Positions 17,320 through 25,968 of a DNA stretch of 64,000 nucleotides are shown here, piece after piece. The position numbers were made by a program, and so were the translations under genes. Within the stretch, counting starts at the first letter, position 1. The number at the start of each line of letters is the position of its first letter. The notes below the pieces were generated by a model that saw only the letters and a program-made list of their open reading frames with translations, did not search any database and had not been told where the DNA came from. The stretch is from Lachnospiraceae bacterium (GTDB lineage Bacteria > Bacillota > Clostridia > Lachnospirales > Lachnospiraceae), in the NCBI GenBank assembly GCA_902363665.1, contig CABJAW010000013.1, forward strand, positions 1 through 64,000. Reading direction: 5' to 3'.

Positions 17320-18477
17320 TCATACTCCGAAAATTGCCATGAAAGTACCGGCTGCTACTGCAGTACCGATAACACCTGCAACGTTCGGTCCCATCGCATG
17401 CATCAGAAGGAAGTTCGTCGGATCAGCCTCTGCACCGACCTTCTGAGATACACGGGCTGCCATCGGAACGGCAGATACACCTGCGGAACCGATCAGTGGA
17501 TTGATCTTGCCGCCGGAAAGCTTGCACATCAGTTTTCCAAGCAGTACGCCGCCTGCAGTACCAAATGCAAACGCAACCAGGCCAAGAACAACAATCTTGA
17601 TTGTGTTCATGTTCAGGAATGCAGCTGCAGATGTCGTTGCACCTACGGAAGTACCAAGCAGGATAACAACGATGTACATCATTGCATTGGAAGCTGTCTC
17701 TGTCAGCTGTTTTACCACACCACTCTCACGGAAGAGGTTACCAAGCATCAGCATACCAACCAGAGGAGCGGTGGACGGAAGAAGCAGGCAGACAACGATC
17801 GTAATGATGATCGGGAACAGGATCTTCTCCAGCTTTGATACCGGACGAAGCTGCTCCATCTTGATCTCACGCTCTTCCTTCGTGGTGAGAAGTTTCATGA
17901 TAGGCGGCTGGATGATCGGCACCAGTGACATGTAGGAATATGCCGCTACGGCGATCGGTCCCATCAGTGCCGTCTGCCCGAGCTTACCTGCAAGGAAGAT
18001 GGAAGTCGGGCCGTCTGCACCACCGATGATGGAAATTGCTGCTGCTGCCTTGCCATTGAATCCAAGTGCAATTGCAAGGAAGTATGCAACGTAGATACCA
18101 AGCTGTGCTGCTGCGCCGAGCAGGAAGCTGATCGGGTTTGCGATCAGCGGGCCAAAGTCAGTCATCGCACCAACACCCATGAAGATCAGGGACGGAAGGA
18201 TGGACCACTCGTCCATGATGTAGAAATAATGAAGCAGTCCGCCTGCATGCTCAATACCAGCTGCATCGGTGTACGGCTCAGCCATGATATCCGGATAGAT
18301 ATTGACGAGCAGCATACCAAATGCGATCGGTACAAGAAGAAGCGGCTCAAAACCATGTTTGATCGCCAGATACAGGAACACACATGCAACCAGAATCATA
18401 ACGTAGTTTCCGATCTCAAGGTTGTGAAATGCAGTCTGTCCCCATAAGTTCGCCAACGTATTTGTTACGTAAGACAT
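17320..18477 (-). CDS. gcdB: Na+-translocating decarboxylase, membrane beta subunit
   Basis: Membrane subunit that decarboxylates carboxybiotin and couples this to Na+ export. 385 residues, strongly hydrophobic with around ten membrane segments, and the family's conserved loop GGADGPTSIF (about 154-163). The central cytosolic loop KEEREIKMEQLRPVSKLEK is typical of OadB/MmdB/GcdB. GGGAGG precedes the ATG. It lies between the biotin carrier and the oadA-like gene. The symbol could equally be oadB or mmdB, because the beta subunit does not reveal the acyl substrate. Confidence 0.94.
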   Translation of the reverse strand: MSYVTNTLANLWGQTAFHNLEIGNYVMILVACVFLYLAIKHGFEPLLLVPIAFGMLLVNIYPDIMAEPYTDAAGIEHAGGLLHYFYIMDEWSILPSLIFMGVGAMTDFGPLIANPISFLLGAAAQLGIYVAYFLAIALGFNGKAAAAISIIGGADGPTSIFLAGKLGQTALMGPIAVAAYSYMSLVPIIQPPIMKLLTTKEEREIKMEQLRPVSKLEKILFPIIITIVVCLLLPSTAPLVGMLMLGNLFRESGVVKQLTETASNAMMYIVVILLGTSVGATTSAAAFLNMNTIKIVVLGLVAFAFGTAGGVLLGKLMCKLSGGKINPLIGSAGVSAVPMAARVSQKVGAEADPTNFLLMHAMGPNVAGVIGTAVAAGTFMAIFGV

Positions 18478-18545
18478 TCTTTTACCTCCCAGTTTGTACT
18501 TTCGTCTGCCGGATTCAAATCACGCCGGCACGACGCACAAAATCA

Positions 18546-18917
18546 TTAGTTCAGAGTAGCCAGAACGTCGCCGTTCTCTACTGCAGCGCCTGCTGCAACA
18601 TCGATGCTTGCTACTGTGCCGTCCTGCGGAGCTACAACCGGGATCTCCATCTTCATAGCCTCAAGAATTACGATGCTGTCGCCCTTCTTTACAGCCTGTC
18701 CAACGCTTGCCTCTACCTTGAATACCTTGCCCGGTACGGAAGCAGTTACCTTTACGGAGCCTGCGCCGCCTGCTGCCGGAGCTGCTGCCTTCGGAGCTGC
18801 CTTCGGTGCTGCTTTCGGAGCTGCCTTTGGTGCTGCTGCCGGAGCTGCTGCTCCTGTTCCTTCTTCTACAGTTACGTCATATGCAGTACCATTTACTGTG
18901 ATTGTATAGCTTTTCAT
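18546..18917 (-). CDS. Biotin carboxyl carrier protein of the Na+ pump
   Basis: Carries carboxybiotin from the carboxyltransferase(s) to the membrane subunit. 123 residues: a short beta N-terminus (1-20), a flexible Ala/Pro/Lys linker built of repeated AAPK units (about 22-50), and a biotinyl/lipoyl barrel with the attachment motif EAMKMEIP (biotinylated Lys89). AGGAGG lies before the ATG, 18 bp after the gamma-like gene. Equivalent to MmdC or GcdC, or to the 1.3S subunit of transcarboxylase. Confidence 0.95.
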   Translation of the reverse strand: MKSYTITVNGTAYDVTVEEGTGAAAPAAAPKAAPKAAPKAAPKAAAPAAGGAGSVKVTASVPGKVFKVEASVGQAVKKGDSIVILEAMKMEIPVVAPQDGTVASIDVAAGAAVENGDVLATLN

Positions 18918-18935
18918 TTTGATGTCCTCCTGTCT

Positions 18936-19868
18936 TTAGGCTCTCTGCCAGTTTCTTCTGTTTGCTTTTTTGATAGAACGAACAACAAATCCGTCACCGG
19001 ACGTTGTCTCGGATGCAGCAATCGCTGCGGTGATTACGGCTACCAGTTCAAGGTCGTCCATCAGGTCTTCCTCTTCTTCCACAGCCGGTGCTGCTACAGG
19101 TGCCGGTGCTGCCGGTGTGACCGGTGCTTTTTCTGCTTCTTTCTTCTCAATCAGATCAGGAATGATGTGAAGTCTTCCGATCAGGAAGCTCAGGAAAAGA
19201 AGTGCGAGGAATACGATACCGATACCCATCACGGTATTCAGTCCCGCACGCTCGATCAGCTTGCCCATGGAATACTGGATATCCCATGAAAGTGAAGTGC
19301 TTTGATCCTTCATATTATACTCATAAGTAACAACGACATCGGTGTCACCTGTCTTCTCATACTTTGCATGACAGGTAACAATATAAGCAGAGCCATCCTC
19401 AGCCATACTGCTCTCCAGTCTTGTCACCTCTACGAAGTTGCCGACTTCTTCTTTTACGGAACTCCAGTTGGCTGCGATCAGTTTTGTGGAAGCATTATCG
19501 CTCTCCAGCATCTGATCCAGCTGCTCATCCGTATAGTTATTAAACTGTGCCAGCATCTGCGCCATCGACTGCTTCTGCTGCTCTTCCTGAGAAAGTGCTT
19601 CTGTCTCAGACTCTGATTCTGCCTCAGCTGCTGCTGATTCTGCTTCCGCTGCCTCTGATGCCAGCTCCGTCAGCTCTTCCTCCGCAGCTGCTACTGCAGC
19701 TTCCGTCTGTGCTTCAGTTGCTTTTTCCGTCGCCGCTTCGGTCTGTGCTGCCTCTGTTACCTGCTCGGTCGCTGCCGTTGTCTCCGTCTCTGCCGCATAT
19801 ACGCCCGTGGAGAGTGCGGATACGGTCAGGCCCAGAGCAAGCAATACTGCGCTTAATCTACGTTTCAT
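18936..19868 (-). CDS. OadG-type gamma subunit with large extracytoplasmic domain
   Basis: Small-subunit partner that anchors and organises the Na+-pumping decarboxylase. The 310 residues are far longer than a classical gamma subunit (about 80-100). They show a signal peptide (about 1-25), a low-complexity Thr/Glu/Ala region (about 28-95), a predicted extracytoplasmic alpha/beta domain (about 100-200), one transmembrane helix (GIGIVFLALLFLSFLIG, about 217-233), and a C-terminal cytosolic tail with Pro/Ala linker and the OadG-like end LVAVITAAIAAS...RSIKKANRRNW. The start at 19868 (MKRRLS) is set by GAGGTG immediately upstream; an in-frame GTG at 19877 lies inside that site. It sits 14 bp after the carboxyltransferase gene. 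Confidence 0.87.
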   Translation of the reverse strand: MKRRLSAVLLALGLTVSALSTGVYAAETETTAATEQVTEAAQTEAATEKATEAQTEAAVAAAEEELTELASEAAEAESAAAEAESESETEALSQEEQQKQSMAQMLAQFNNYTDEQLDQMLESDNASTKLIAANWSSVKEEVGNFVEVTRLESSMAEDGSAYIVTCHAKYEKTGDTDVVVTYEYNMKDQSTSLSWDIQYSMGKLIERAGLNTVMGIGIVFLALLFLSFLIGRLHIIPDLIEKKEAEKAPVTPAAPAPVAAPAVEEEEDLMDDLELVAVITAAIAASETTSGDGFVVRSIKKANRRNWQRA

Positions 19869-19882
19869 GTGATTCACCTCGC

Positions 19883-21319
19883 TTAGACTGTTCCGTGCTT
19901 TTTGGCCGGGCGATCGTCTCTCTTTGTGAATAACATCTCAAATGCACCAATGACATACTTTCTGGTGTCCTCTGCTGCGATAATGTTATCTACATATCCT
20001 CTCTTTGCTGCTGCCGCTGCGCTTGACTGAAGTGCTGCGTACTCAGCTGCTTTCTCGTTGATAACCTTTACATCCTGACCAGCATACATGATCTTGGCTG
20101 CCAGCTGAGCATCCATCATGCCGATCTGTGCATTCTCCCATGCGAATGTCATGTCTGCACCGATTGCCTTGCTGTTCATTGCCACGTATGCGCTTCCGAA
20201 TGCCTTGCCTGTGATGACATTTACCTTCGGAACCGTTGCATTTGCAAATGCATAGGTCAGTTTTGCAGCTGCCTTTGCGATCATACGCTCAGAACATTTG
20301 CATGCCTTGAAGCCTGTCACATTTGTCAGGGAAAGTACCGGAATCTCAAATGCGTCGCAGAAGTTTACAAAATCTGCAGCCTTCTGAGCGCCCTTTCCGC
20401 TGAGCACGGTGCCAAGAGTCTCTGTCACTTCGCCATCCTCACCATAAACTTCACTGCGGTTTGCAACAACACCTACGGTCGTGCCGTTCAGACGAACGAA
20501 ACCGGTTACCATATCCTTTGCATAAGCAGCTTTTACTTCTACGAAGTTGTTGTCATCTGCGATATTGGAAAGAAGAACCGCCGGATCACCTGCTGCATTC
20601 TCAAGATCCTTGCATGCACGGTTCAGATCGTCGGAGCACTCCTCATAAGACATATCATCCTCGTTGTTTGCCGGAAGCATTGCAACCAGCTCACGGATAC
20701 CTGCGAGGATCTCATCCTGCGTACCGATGAAATCTACAAGACCAGCCTCTTCGCTCTGGAATTTTGCAGATGCAGTATCGCATTTGTCCTTATTGTTTCC
20801 GTCAAGTGCGTTCGGAGAGTTTACAAAAAGCTCTGCTTTCTTGCCTTCCATAAAGGTAAAGTCAGTCAGTGCCGGTACAAGCGCAAGTCCGCCTCCGCAT
20901 CTTCCGAAGATGGCAGTAATCTGCGGAATGACACCGGATGCCATAGTCTGCTTCAGATAGATCTCGCCAAATGCGTTCAGCGCATCGGTAGCTTCCTGAA
21001 GTCTGAGACCTGCACAATCCAATAATCCGATCACCGGAGCGCCCATTTTCATAGCCATGTCATAAAGACCTGCGATCTTCTTTGCATGCATTTCTCCAAT
21101 GGTACCGCCCAGAACGGATGCATCCTGGCTGTAAACATATACCAGATGTCCGTCGATCACGCCGTATCCGGTCACAACGCCGTCACCCGGTGTTTCTGTC
21201 TGCTGCATGTTGAAATCAGTATTTCTGGCAGTTACATATCCGCCGATTTCAACAAAACTGTTCTCATCAAGTAAAGAAGCAATTCTTGTACTTGCCAAGT
21301 TTTGTGCTGTATTACTCAT
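19883..21319 (-). CDS. Acyl-CoA carboxyltransferase (MmdA/PccB-like)
   Basis: Carboxyltransferase of the acetyl/propionyl-CoA carboxylase beta family, exchanging CO2 between an acyl-CoA and biotin. 478 residues forming two crotonase-like halves. Oxyanion-hole and CoA-binding glycine motifs are visible as GRCGGGLALVPALTDF in the N-terminal half, VTGFKACKCSERM and GKAFGSAYVAMNSK in the C-terminal half. It is first in the operon, with GGAGGG before the ATG at 21319 and a promoter at 21373-21401. Methylmalonyl-CoA is the likeliest substrate by operon pattern, but glutaconyl-CoA or another acyl-CoA cannot be excluded. Confidence 0.92.
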   Translation of the reverse strand: MSNTAQNLASTRIASLLDENSFVEIGGYVTARNTDFNMQQTETPGDGVVTGYGVIDGHLVYVYSQDASVLGGTIGEMHAKKIAGLYDMAMKMGAPVIGLLDCAGLRLQEATDALNAFGEIYLKQTMASGVIPQITAIFGRCGGGLALVPALTDFTFMEGKKAELFVNSPNALDGNNKDKCDTASAKFQSEEAGLVDFIGTQDEILAGIRELVAMLPANNEDDMSYEECSDDLNRACKDLENAAGDPAVLLSNIADDNNFVEVKAAYAKDMVTGFVRLNGTTVGVVANRSEVYGEDGEVTETLGTVLSGKGAQKAADFVNFCDAFEIPVLSLTNVTGFKACKCSERMIAKAAAKLTYAFANATVPKVNVITGKAFGSAYVAMNSKAIGADMTFAWENAQIGMMDAQLAAKIMYAGQDVKVINEKAAEYAALQSSAAAAAKRGYVDNIIAAEDTRKYVIGAFEMLFTKRDDRPAKKHGTV

Positions 21320-21372
21320 TCTCTCAGCCCTCCATGTTATATTAAAATGTTTATCCAATTTCTGCCTAGTCT

Positions 21373-21401
21373 ATAGTACCCTTTTTGTTTCAAAATTGCA
21401 A
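21373..21401 (-). promoter_or_regulatory. Promoter of the Na+-pump decarboxylase operon
   Basis: Minus-strand TTGCAA (21396-21401), 17-bp spacer, TACTAT (21373-21378). The predicted start is near 21366, about 47 nt upstream of the first ATG. Confidence 0.65.
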
Positions 21402-21442
21402 GCAAAAATACAAGCATTTTTGACAATTTCATAACCGGCAGC

Positions 21443-21476
21443 AAAAAACTCCCCCGCCATGCTGCGGGAGAGTTTT
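21443..21476 (-). terminator. Intrinsic terminator after the AraC-permease fusion gene
   Basis: On the minus strand ACTCTCCCGC-AGCAT-GGCGGGGGAGT is followed by TTTTTT. It insulates the decarboxylase operon from the upstream gene. Confidence 0.9.
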
Positions 21477-21508
21477 CGTTTTCAGTCAAATGATTTTTAT
21501 AAACCGCT

Positions 21509-22732
21509 TTACTTCACTGCTCCTGTGATACCTTCTGTAAAGCTCTTCTGGAAGAAGAAGAATACGATTGCGGTCGGCAGCGTACAGATCAGTACACCGA
21601 GCATCAGCATACCGTAGTCTACCGTATAGCCGCTGAGCAGGTTCGATACCAGCATCGGCATCGTGATCGTTTCGTTCGTCTGAAGGATGATCTTCGGCCA
21701 CATGTAATTGTTCCATGCATTCATAAAAGTAATGATAAGCGCCGCGGAATATGTGGACTTCATCGTCGGCACAAACATCCGGAAGAAAATTCCGATCTCA
21801 CTGAGTCCGTCCGTCCGGGCGGCCTCGATAATATCCTTCGGGAAGGAACGCGATGCCTGGCGGAACATCATGATCATAAACGGGGTCGAGATCGACGGAA
21901 GCATGAAGGCCGCCATTGTATTGACCATTTTCAGTTGAGAAAACATACGGAACATCGGAATCATGATCGCCGCAAACGGAACCATCATCGCAGTAAGCAA
22001 AATCGTAAAGACGATGTCCTTTGCCTTGTCATGATAAATCTCAAATCCGTATCCGGCAAGGGAGCAGACCAGAAGACAGAGGATCGTGAGCACGGAAGAG
22101 TTGCGGAACGAATTCCACAATGCACGCGCCAGATTCTGATTTGAAATCAGCGCTTTGAAATTCTCCATCAGATAAGTACCCGGGATCAGCTCCTGATTGA
22201 GCCGTGCCAGTTCAATGACGAGCGCTTTTTGCAGCCCGCTCACCGATTCGCGATACAGTTCACCGTGTTCCTGCATTTCTTTAAAAATCTGACGGATCAG
22301 AATAAAAAGGGTCGGCTGCTCCTCCTTTGACGTACAGCACGGTGTTTTGTTGATCCGGTAAAGCAGCCGCTGCGCCAGACGGTGGTTATCCGGATACAGT
22401 TCCTGTACCGTCTTGTCCATATCCAGAAAAAGGTACTGCCATTTGTTCAGATTCGCCTGTGCCGCGTTCGTCGTATGCGGATAATTTTTAGGGATCACGG
22501 TCAGCGTCCCGTCGCGATACGGCACACTTTTTCCCTCCAGAATGATCTCACCCGCACCATAGCAGCACCAGCCAATCTCCATCAGATTGTGAAAATGCAG
22601 ATCCACGATCGGTTTTAAATTTTTATCATACCCATACGGGCGGATCCAGTCCTCTCCATACAGCGCCAGCAGCGGCTCGCCGTGCGGGATGTCATAGTAG
22701 CGAAATTCAAGGTTCTCTTTTTTTCGTGCCAT
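21509..22732 (-). CDS. In-frame fusion: AraC-type cupin sensor domain + C-terminal sugar ABC permease
   Basis: 407 residues made of two unrelated parts. Residues 1 to about 180 match the N-terminal ligand-binding cupin of AraC-family regulators (HFHNLMEIGWCCYGAGEI, then VIPKNYPHTT). The following helix-turn-helix DNA-binding domain is missing. From about residue 183 (LIPGTYLMENFKAL) it becomes a MalG/AraQ-type sugar ABC permease with RALWNSF, five membrane segments and the EAA loop (EAARTDGLSEIGIF, about 305-318), but lacking the permease's own first membrane helix. The junction is near 22180-22195. No companion binding protein, second permease or ATPase is present. The simplest reading is a deletion between an araC-type gene and a downstream permease gene that happened to stay in frame; function is doubtful. 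Confidence 0.85.
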   Translation of the reverse strand: MARKKENLEFRYYDIPHGEPLLALYGEDWIRPYGYDKNLKPIVDLHFHNLMEIGWCCYGAGEIILEGKSVPYRDGTLTVIPKNYPHTTNAAQANLNKWQYLFLDMDKTVQELYPDNHRLAQRLLYRINKTPCCTSKEEQPTLFILIRQIFKEMQEHGELYRESVSGLQKALVIELARLNQELIPGTYLMENFKALISNQNLARALWNSFRNSSVLTILCLLVCSLAGYGFEIYHDKAKDIVFTILLTAMMVPFAAIMIPMFRMFSQLKMVNTMAAFMLPSISTPFMIMMFRQASRSFPKDIIEAARTDGLSEIGIFFRMFVPTMKSTYSAALIITFMNAWNNYMWPKIILQTNETITMPMLVSNLLSGYTVDYGMLMLGVLICTLPTAIVFFFFQKSFTEGITGAVK

Positions 22733-23105
22733 CGATATTCCTTTCTTCTGTCTGATTTTCGGTCTGTTTCTCAGCTGATTCTGCTTTCTCAGGCTTTTTA
22801 TAACTTGTATATCCCACTTTTATTTTTCGTTCCTCTTTGCCTGCCATACGTTTTCATCTGTATGGATCGCCCGGCTTTTTCATGTTTCATGTTTCATTTT
22901 CTCGTATTTCTGCTTTCGCTTTTCAGTATCATTATAAAATATTCTCCATTATCTTACAAGCATTCTTCTCTCCTTCGCCTTCTGTATGGTTTCCTCTCAA
23001 CTTTGCATTCTTCAAGCCTGTTTTTATTGACAGCTCATTCCATACCCGCATACGTTTCCCAACCGCTGCACAAAAAAGCAGCAAACTATTTCTATTCCTC
23101 AATTT
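22733..23105. other. Gene-free pyrimidine-rich stretch
   Basis: 373 bp between the fusion gene start and the carboxypeptidase stop. It is rich in C and T on the plus strand and contains only a low-complexity reading frame with no recognisable domain. No terminator or clear operator was found. It presumably carries the promoter of the fusion gene. Confidence 0.5.
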
Positions 23106-24386
23106 TTACAGAAGCAGTTTTTCAAATGCAGCATCCACCCCATACCAGAAGTCTTTCCCTCTCACGCCCTCCGCTGTTCGCACCGGCGCAGCCAGTACGA
23201 CCATATCTCCCACCCGGTACCGGACGATCCCTACTGACGCGCCCTCTTCCACCGGTGCCCGCAGCACTTTCGGCACTTGCATTTCACGTATCACTTTTTC
23301 ATCTCTTCGAAGCAGCAGACGGCAGTCCCTGTGTTCCTCTATAAGTTCCACCTGATTTTTTATCCCGTTTTCTACCGCTGCCGGCACAATGCGTGTTTTT
23401 CCGCTTTCCAGCACGGAAAGATGATACTGTTCCAGCCCGTAATCCATCAGTGTCCTCGTATCTGCCCACTTCCATGATCTGTGCCCAGGCCATCCACACG
23501 CGAGCAGGGAAACGATCAGCAGACGATCATCCTTTTGCAGCGCACCCACATAGCAGTAACCCGCTTTTGCGGTAAATCCGGTCTTTCCGGTCAGTGCCCC
23601 GTCCATCATCCAAAGAAAGGCATTATGATTGGCACAACTGTAACTGTGTTTCCCACTTATATCCGTAAACGTATACTGCGCCGTACCCGTAATCTCCAGA
23701 AAAGCCTCTGCCTGCGGCGACTGCGTAATGCAGTAGCGCAGCACAAGCGCCAGATCTGCCGCCGTTGTATGGTGCACCCCTTCTGCATCCTCCCTGTCGA
23801 GCCCGTTCGGGCTGATGTAATACGTATCTTCACAACCGATCTCCCGGGCCTTCGCATTCATTTTCTCTGCAAAATCTTCTACGCTCCCGGCCACATTTTC
23901 CGCGATACAGACCGCCGTATCGTTGTGCGATTCCAGCATCAGAGAATACAGCAGATCCTTCAGATAAAATGTTTCACCCGTCTGCATGCCAAGCTTTACC
24001 TGCGGCTGGTGCGCTGCCTGCTCCGACGCTGTACAGGCCATATTCTCTTTTGTCTCCTCCAGTGCCACAATACACGTCATAATCTTCGTTGTGCTCGCCA
24101 TCGGAAGCGGTTCCTTCGTTTCTTTTCCATAAAGAATACGCCCACTGCTGCCGTCCATCAATACGGCGCTGCGGGCGTATAGTTTCAGTTCCTCTTCTGC
24201 TTTTGTCAGACATAAATTTCCCGGCAGCAAATATACCGCCAGCAGTACGGCAAAAACAATACTTGTCTGTTTTTTCTTTCTGCCTAAATTTTCTTTTCGC
24301 TTTCGTTGCTGATCTTGTTTACTCTCCTGCCTGTTCATTCTCTCTATGGCTGGTATTTTCTTCCATCTCGCCTGCACTGTCCGCAT
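23106..24386 (-). CDS. Serine-type D-Ala-D-Ala carboxypeptidase (S11, DacF-like), paralogue 1
   Basis: Low-molecular-weight penicillin-binding protein trimming the terminal D-Ala of peptidoglycan stem peptides. 426 residues: basic N-terminus, one signal-anchor/signal sequence (about 41-62, ending near LTKAEEE), then the S11 catalytic domain with SxxK in MASTTKIM, SxN in ESHNDTA and KTG in TGKTGFTAKAG, followed by a C-terminal beta domain. The start at 24386 is chosen for the GGAGGTG seven bases upstream. It lies downstream of scpB. One of three S11 paralogues in this window. Confidence 0.9.
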   Translation of the reverse strand: MRTVQARWKKIPAIERMNRQESKQDQQRKRKENLGRKKKQTSIVFAVLLAVYLLPGNLCLTKAEEELKLYARSAVLMDGSSGRILYGKETKEPLPMASTTKIMTCIVALEETKENMACTASEQAAHQPQVKLGMQTGETFYLKDLLYSLMLESHNDTAVCIAENVAGSVEDFAEKMNAKAREIGCEDTYYISPNGLDREDAEGVHHTTAADLALVLRYCITQSPQAEAFLEITGTAQYTFTDISGKHSYSCANHNAFLWMMDGALTGKTGFTAKAGYCYVGALQKDDRLLIVSLLACGWPGHRSWKWADTRTLMDYGLEQYHLSVLESGKTRIVPAAVENGIKNQVELIEEHRDCRLLLRRDEKVIREMQVPKVLRAPVEEGASVGIVRYRVGDMVVLAAPVRTAEGVRGKDFWYGVDAAFEKLLL

Positions 24387-24485
24387 ACTCAGGCACCTCC
24401 AAAGCATCTTGTCCTCTTTCTTTTTATATGCTCTCGTTCTGCCTGTGAGAACTTCCTGTTTGTTTTTGCAAAACAGCGGCTCTCG

Positions 24486-25061
24486 CTATACCTCCACATC
24501 CAGCTTCTGCTGCACTTCTTCTTCCGCCTCTGCCTTGAAGTCCTCCAGCTGTACCGGATTGATGATCGGAAGATCCTCCAGAGACTGCAAGCCAAAATGG
24601 CGCAGAAATTCTTCTGTCGTGCCAAACAGCAGCGGGCGTCCCGGCGCATCCAGTCTTCCCAGTTCCTTCACAAGATCATATTCAACCAGCCTGTTCACCG
24701 CGTGATCACATTTGACACCACGGATCTTCTCAATCTCCAGCTTTGTGATCGGCTGCTTGTAGGCAATGATCGAGAGCGTCTCCATCACTACGTCTGACAG
24801 TGTGATCTTCTTCGGCTGCTTTGCAACGCGAATCAGATATTCATACAGACTGCTCTTCGTACACAGCTGAAACGCACCGTCCAGCTCCACGATCTGGATC
24901 CCTCGGTTTTTTGCGCGGTAATGATCCATCATTCCCTCTATGATTTTTCTGGTAGTCGCCGTATCCTGATCGATCGCCTTTGCGATCTTTTCCAGTTCCA
25001 CGGAATCCCCCATCGCAAACAAAATCGCCTCAATGGCGGCTTCTGCCTCTTTTATTCCCAC
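24486..25061 (-). CDS. scpB: Segregation and condensation protein B
   Basis: Kleisin-associated winged-helix protein of the SMC-ScpAB complex that compacts and segregates the chromosome. 191 residues with two winged-helix domains and the family motif TLSIIAYKQPITKLEIEKIR (about 98-117). The start is GTG at 25061, with GGGAG seven bases upstream, giving VGIKEAEAAIEAILFA, the usual ScpB beginning. The in-frame ATG at 25130 would add 23 residues read from an intergenic repeat and is less likely. It follows scpA by 106 bp. Confidence 0.93.
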   Translation of the reverse strand: MGIKEAEAAIEAILFAMGDSVELEKIAKAIDQDTATTRKIIEGMMDHYRAKNRGIQIVELDGAFQLCTKSSLYEYLIRVAKQPKKITLSDVVMETLSIIAYKQPITKLEIEKIRGVKCDHAVNRLVEYDLVKELGRLDAPGRPLLFGTTEEFLRHFGLQSLEDLPIINPVQLEDFKAEAEEEVQQKLDVEV

Positions 25062-25112
25062 AGTTATTCTCCCGTCCTGTTTTCTTCTGTCATCTGTTGT
25101 CTGATTCGGGTC

Positions 25113-25155
25113 AGAGCGGATATTCGCCACTTCACTGCCTGCTCATAACCGGGCA
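25113..25155. repeat. Palindromic intergenic repeat between scpA and scpB
   Basis: AGCGGATATTCGCC followed by CTGCC-TGCTCATAACC-GGGCAG. The first part resembles the GCGGAT family. The CTGCTCATAAC segment recurs at about 38388-38398. Confidence 0.4.
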
Positions 25156-25167
25156 GCTGCCGCACAA

Positions 25168-25956
25168 TCAGTCATAATCTCCCTGGGCATCCGACACCGG
25201 TTCCATTCCTTCTTTTCCTGTCCATTCAATGCGGATGTCCGCAAATGTCTCTTCCTGCTCTACCTCAACCTTTCCCTCTTTCATCAGTTCCAGAAGCGTC
25301 AGAAATGTCACGATCTTATAAAGCTTTCCACGCCTGCGCGTCAGAATCTCTCGGAACATGCAGTGTTTTTTTTCAGAAATATAGTGCTCCACTTCCTGCA
25401 TCGTACCGCTTAAGTCAATCTCTTCTTTTTTGAGATTGCCAAATTTGCTGCGGATCGGATCCATACGGTTTTCCTGCCGTTTCATAATGTCCCGAAAGAT
25501 CGCATGCAGCTTTGCAAGCGTCATATCCCCCAACAGGTCATCAATATTCACCGGCTCGCGGTACGCCTTTACCTCATCCGGAATGGTCGGTGGCTTGTAA
25601 AGAACGAACTCCGCTTCCTCCTGCCGGTCCCTAAGCTCAAACGACATATATTTGTACATTTTGTATTCCAGAAGCTTCTCAACTAACTCCTCGCGCGGAT
25701 CGATCTCCTCTCCCTCTTCCGTCACCTCCGGTGGAAGCAGCATCCTGGACTTGATGTCGAGGAGCGTCGCTGCCATCACAAGAAATTCGCTCATTACATC
25801 GAGGCTCTCCGTCTTCATCTGACGGATATATTCCATATACTGGTCCGTAATTTCTACGATCGGAATGTCATAAATATTGATCTTGTTTTTTTCTATCAGA
25901 TGAAGCAGCAGGTCCAGCGGTCCTTCAAACGCTTCCAGTTTTACCGGTATTCCCAT
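25168..25956 (-). CDS. scpA: Segregation and condensation protein A
   Basis: Kleisin subunit that bridges the SMC heads and binds ScpB. 262 residues beginning with the hallmark VKLEAFEGPLDLLLHLIEKN and DIPIVEITDQYMEYI, then MAATLLDIKSRMLLP, an acidic linker and a C-terminal winged helix (about 180-245). GGGAG precedes the ATG. The gene starts 12 bp after the metallophosphoesterase stop and precedes scpB, so these form one transcription unit. Confidence 0.95.
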   Translation of the reverse strand: MGIPVKLEAFEGPLDLLLHLIEKNKINIYDIPIVEITDQYMEYIRQMKTESLDVMSEFLVMAATLLDIKSRMLLPPEVTEEGEEIDPREELVEKLLEYKMYKYMSFELRDRQEEAEFVLYKPPTIPDEVKAYREPVNIDDLLGDMTLAKLHAIFRDIMKRQENRMDPIRSKFGNLKKEEIDLSGTMQEVEHYISEKKHCMFREILTRRRGKLYKIVTFLTLLELMKEGKVEVEQEETFADIRIEWTGKEGMEPVSDAQGDYD

Positions 25957-25968
25957 GACAGCTCCCGT

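Noticed and set aside
18429..19289. 286-codon Cys-rich plus-strand frame over the decarboxylase operon
   Set aside because: Shadow of the biotin-carrier and gamma-subunit genes; repeats mirror the Ala/Pro and Glu/Ala coding repeats.
22682..23344. Hydrophobic 220-codon plus-strand frame before the carboxypeptidase gene
   Set aside because: Its hydrophobicity comes from a pyrimidine-rich stretch, it runs antisense into two genes, and no ribosome site is present.
25062..25130. ATG start of scpB at 25130
   Set aside because: The added residues are read from an intergenic repeat; the GTG at 25061 has a well-placed GGGAG and begins the conserved sequence.
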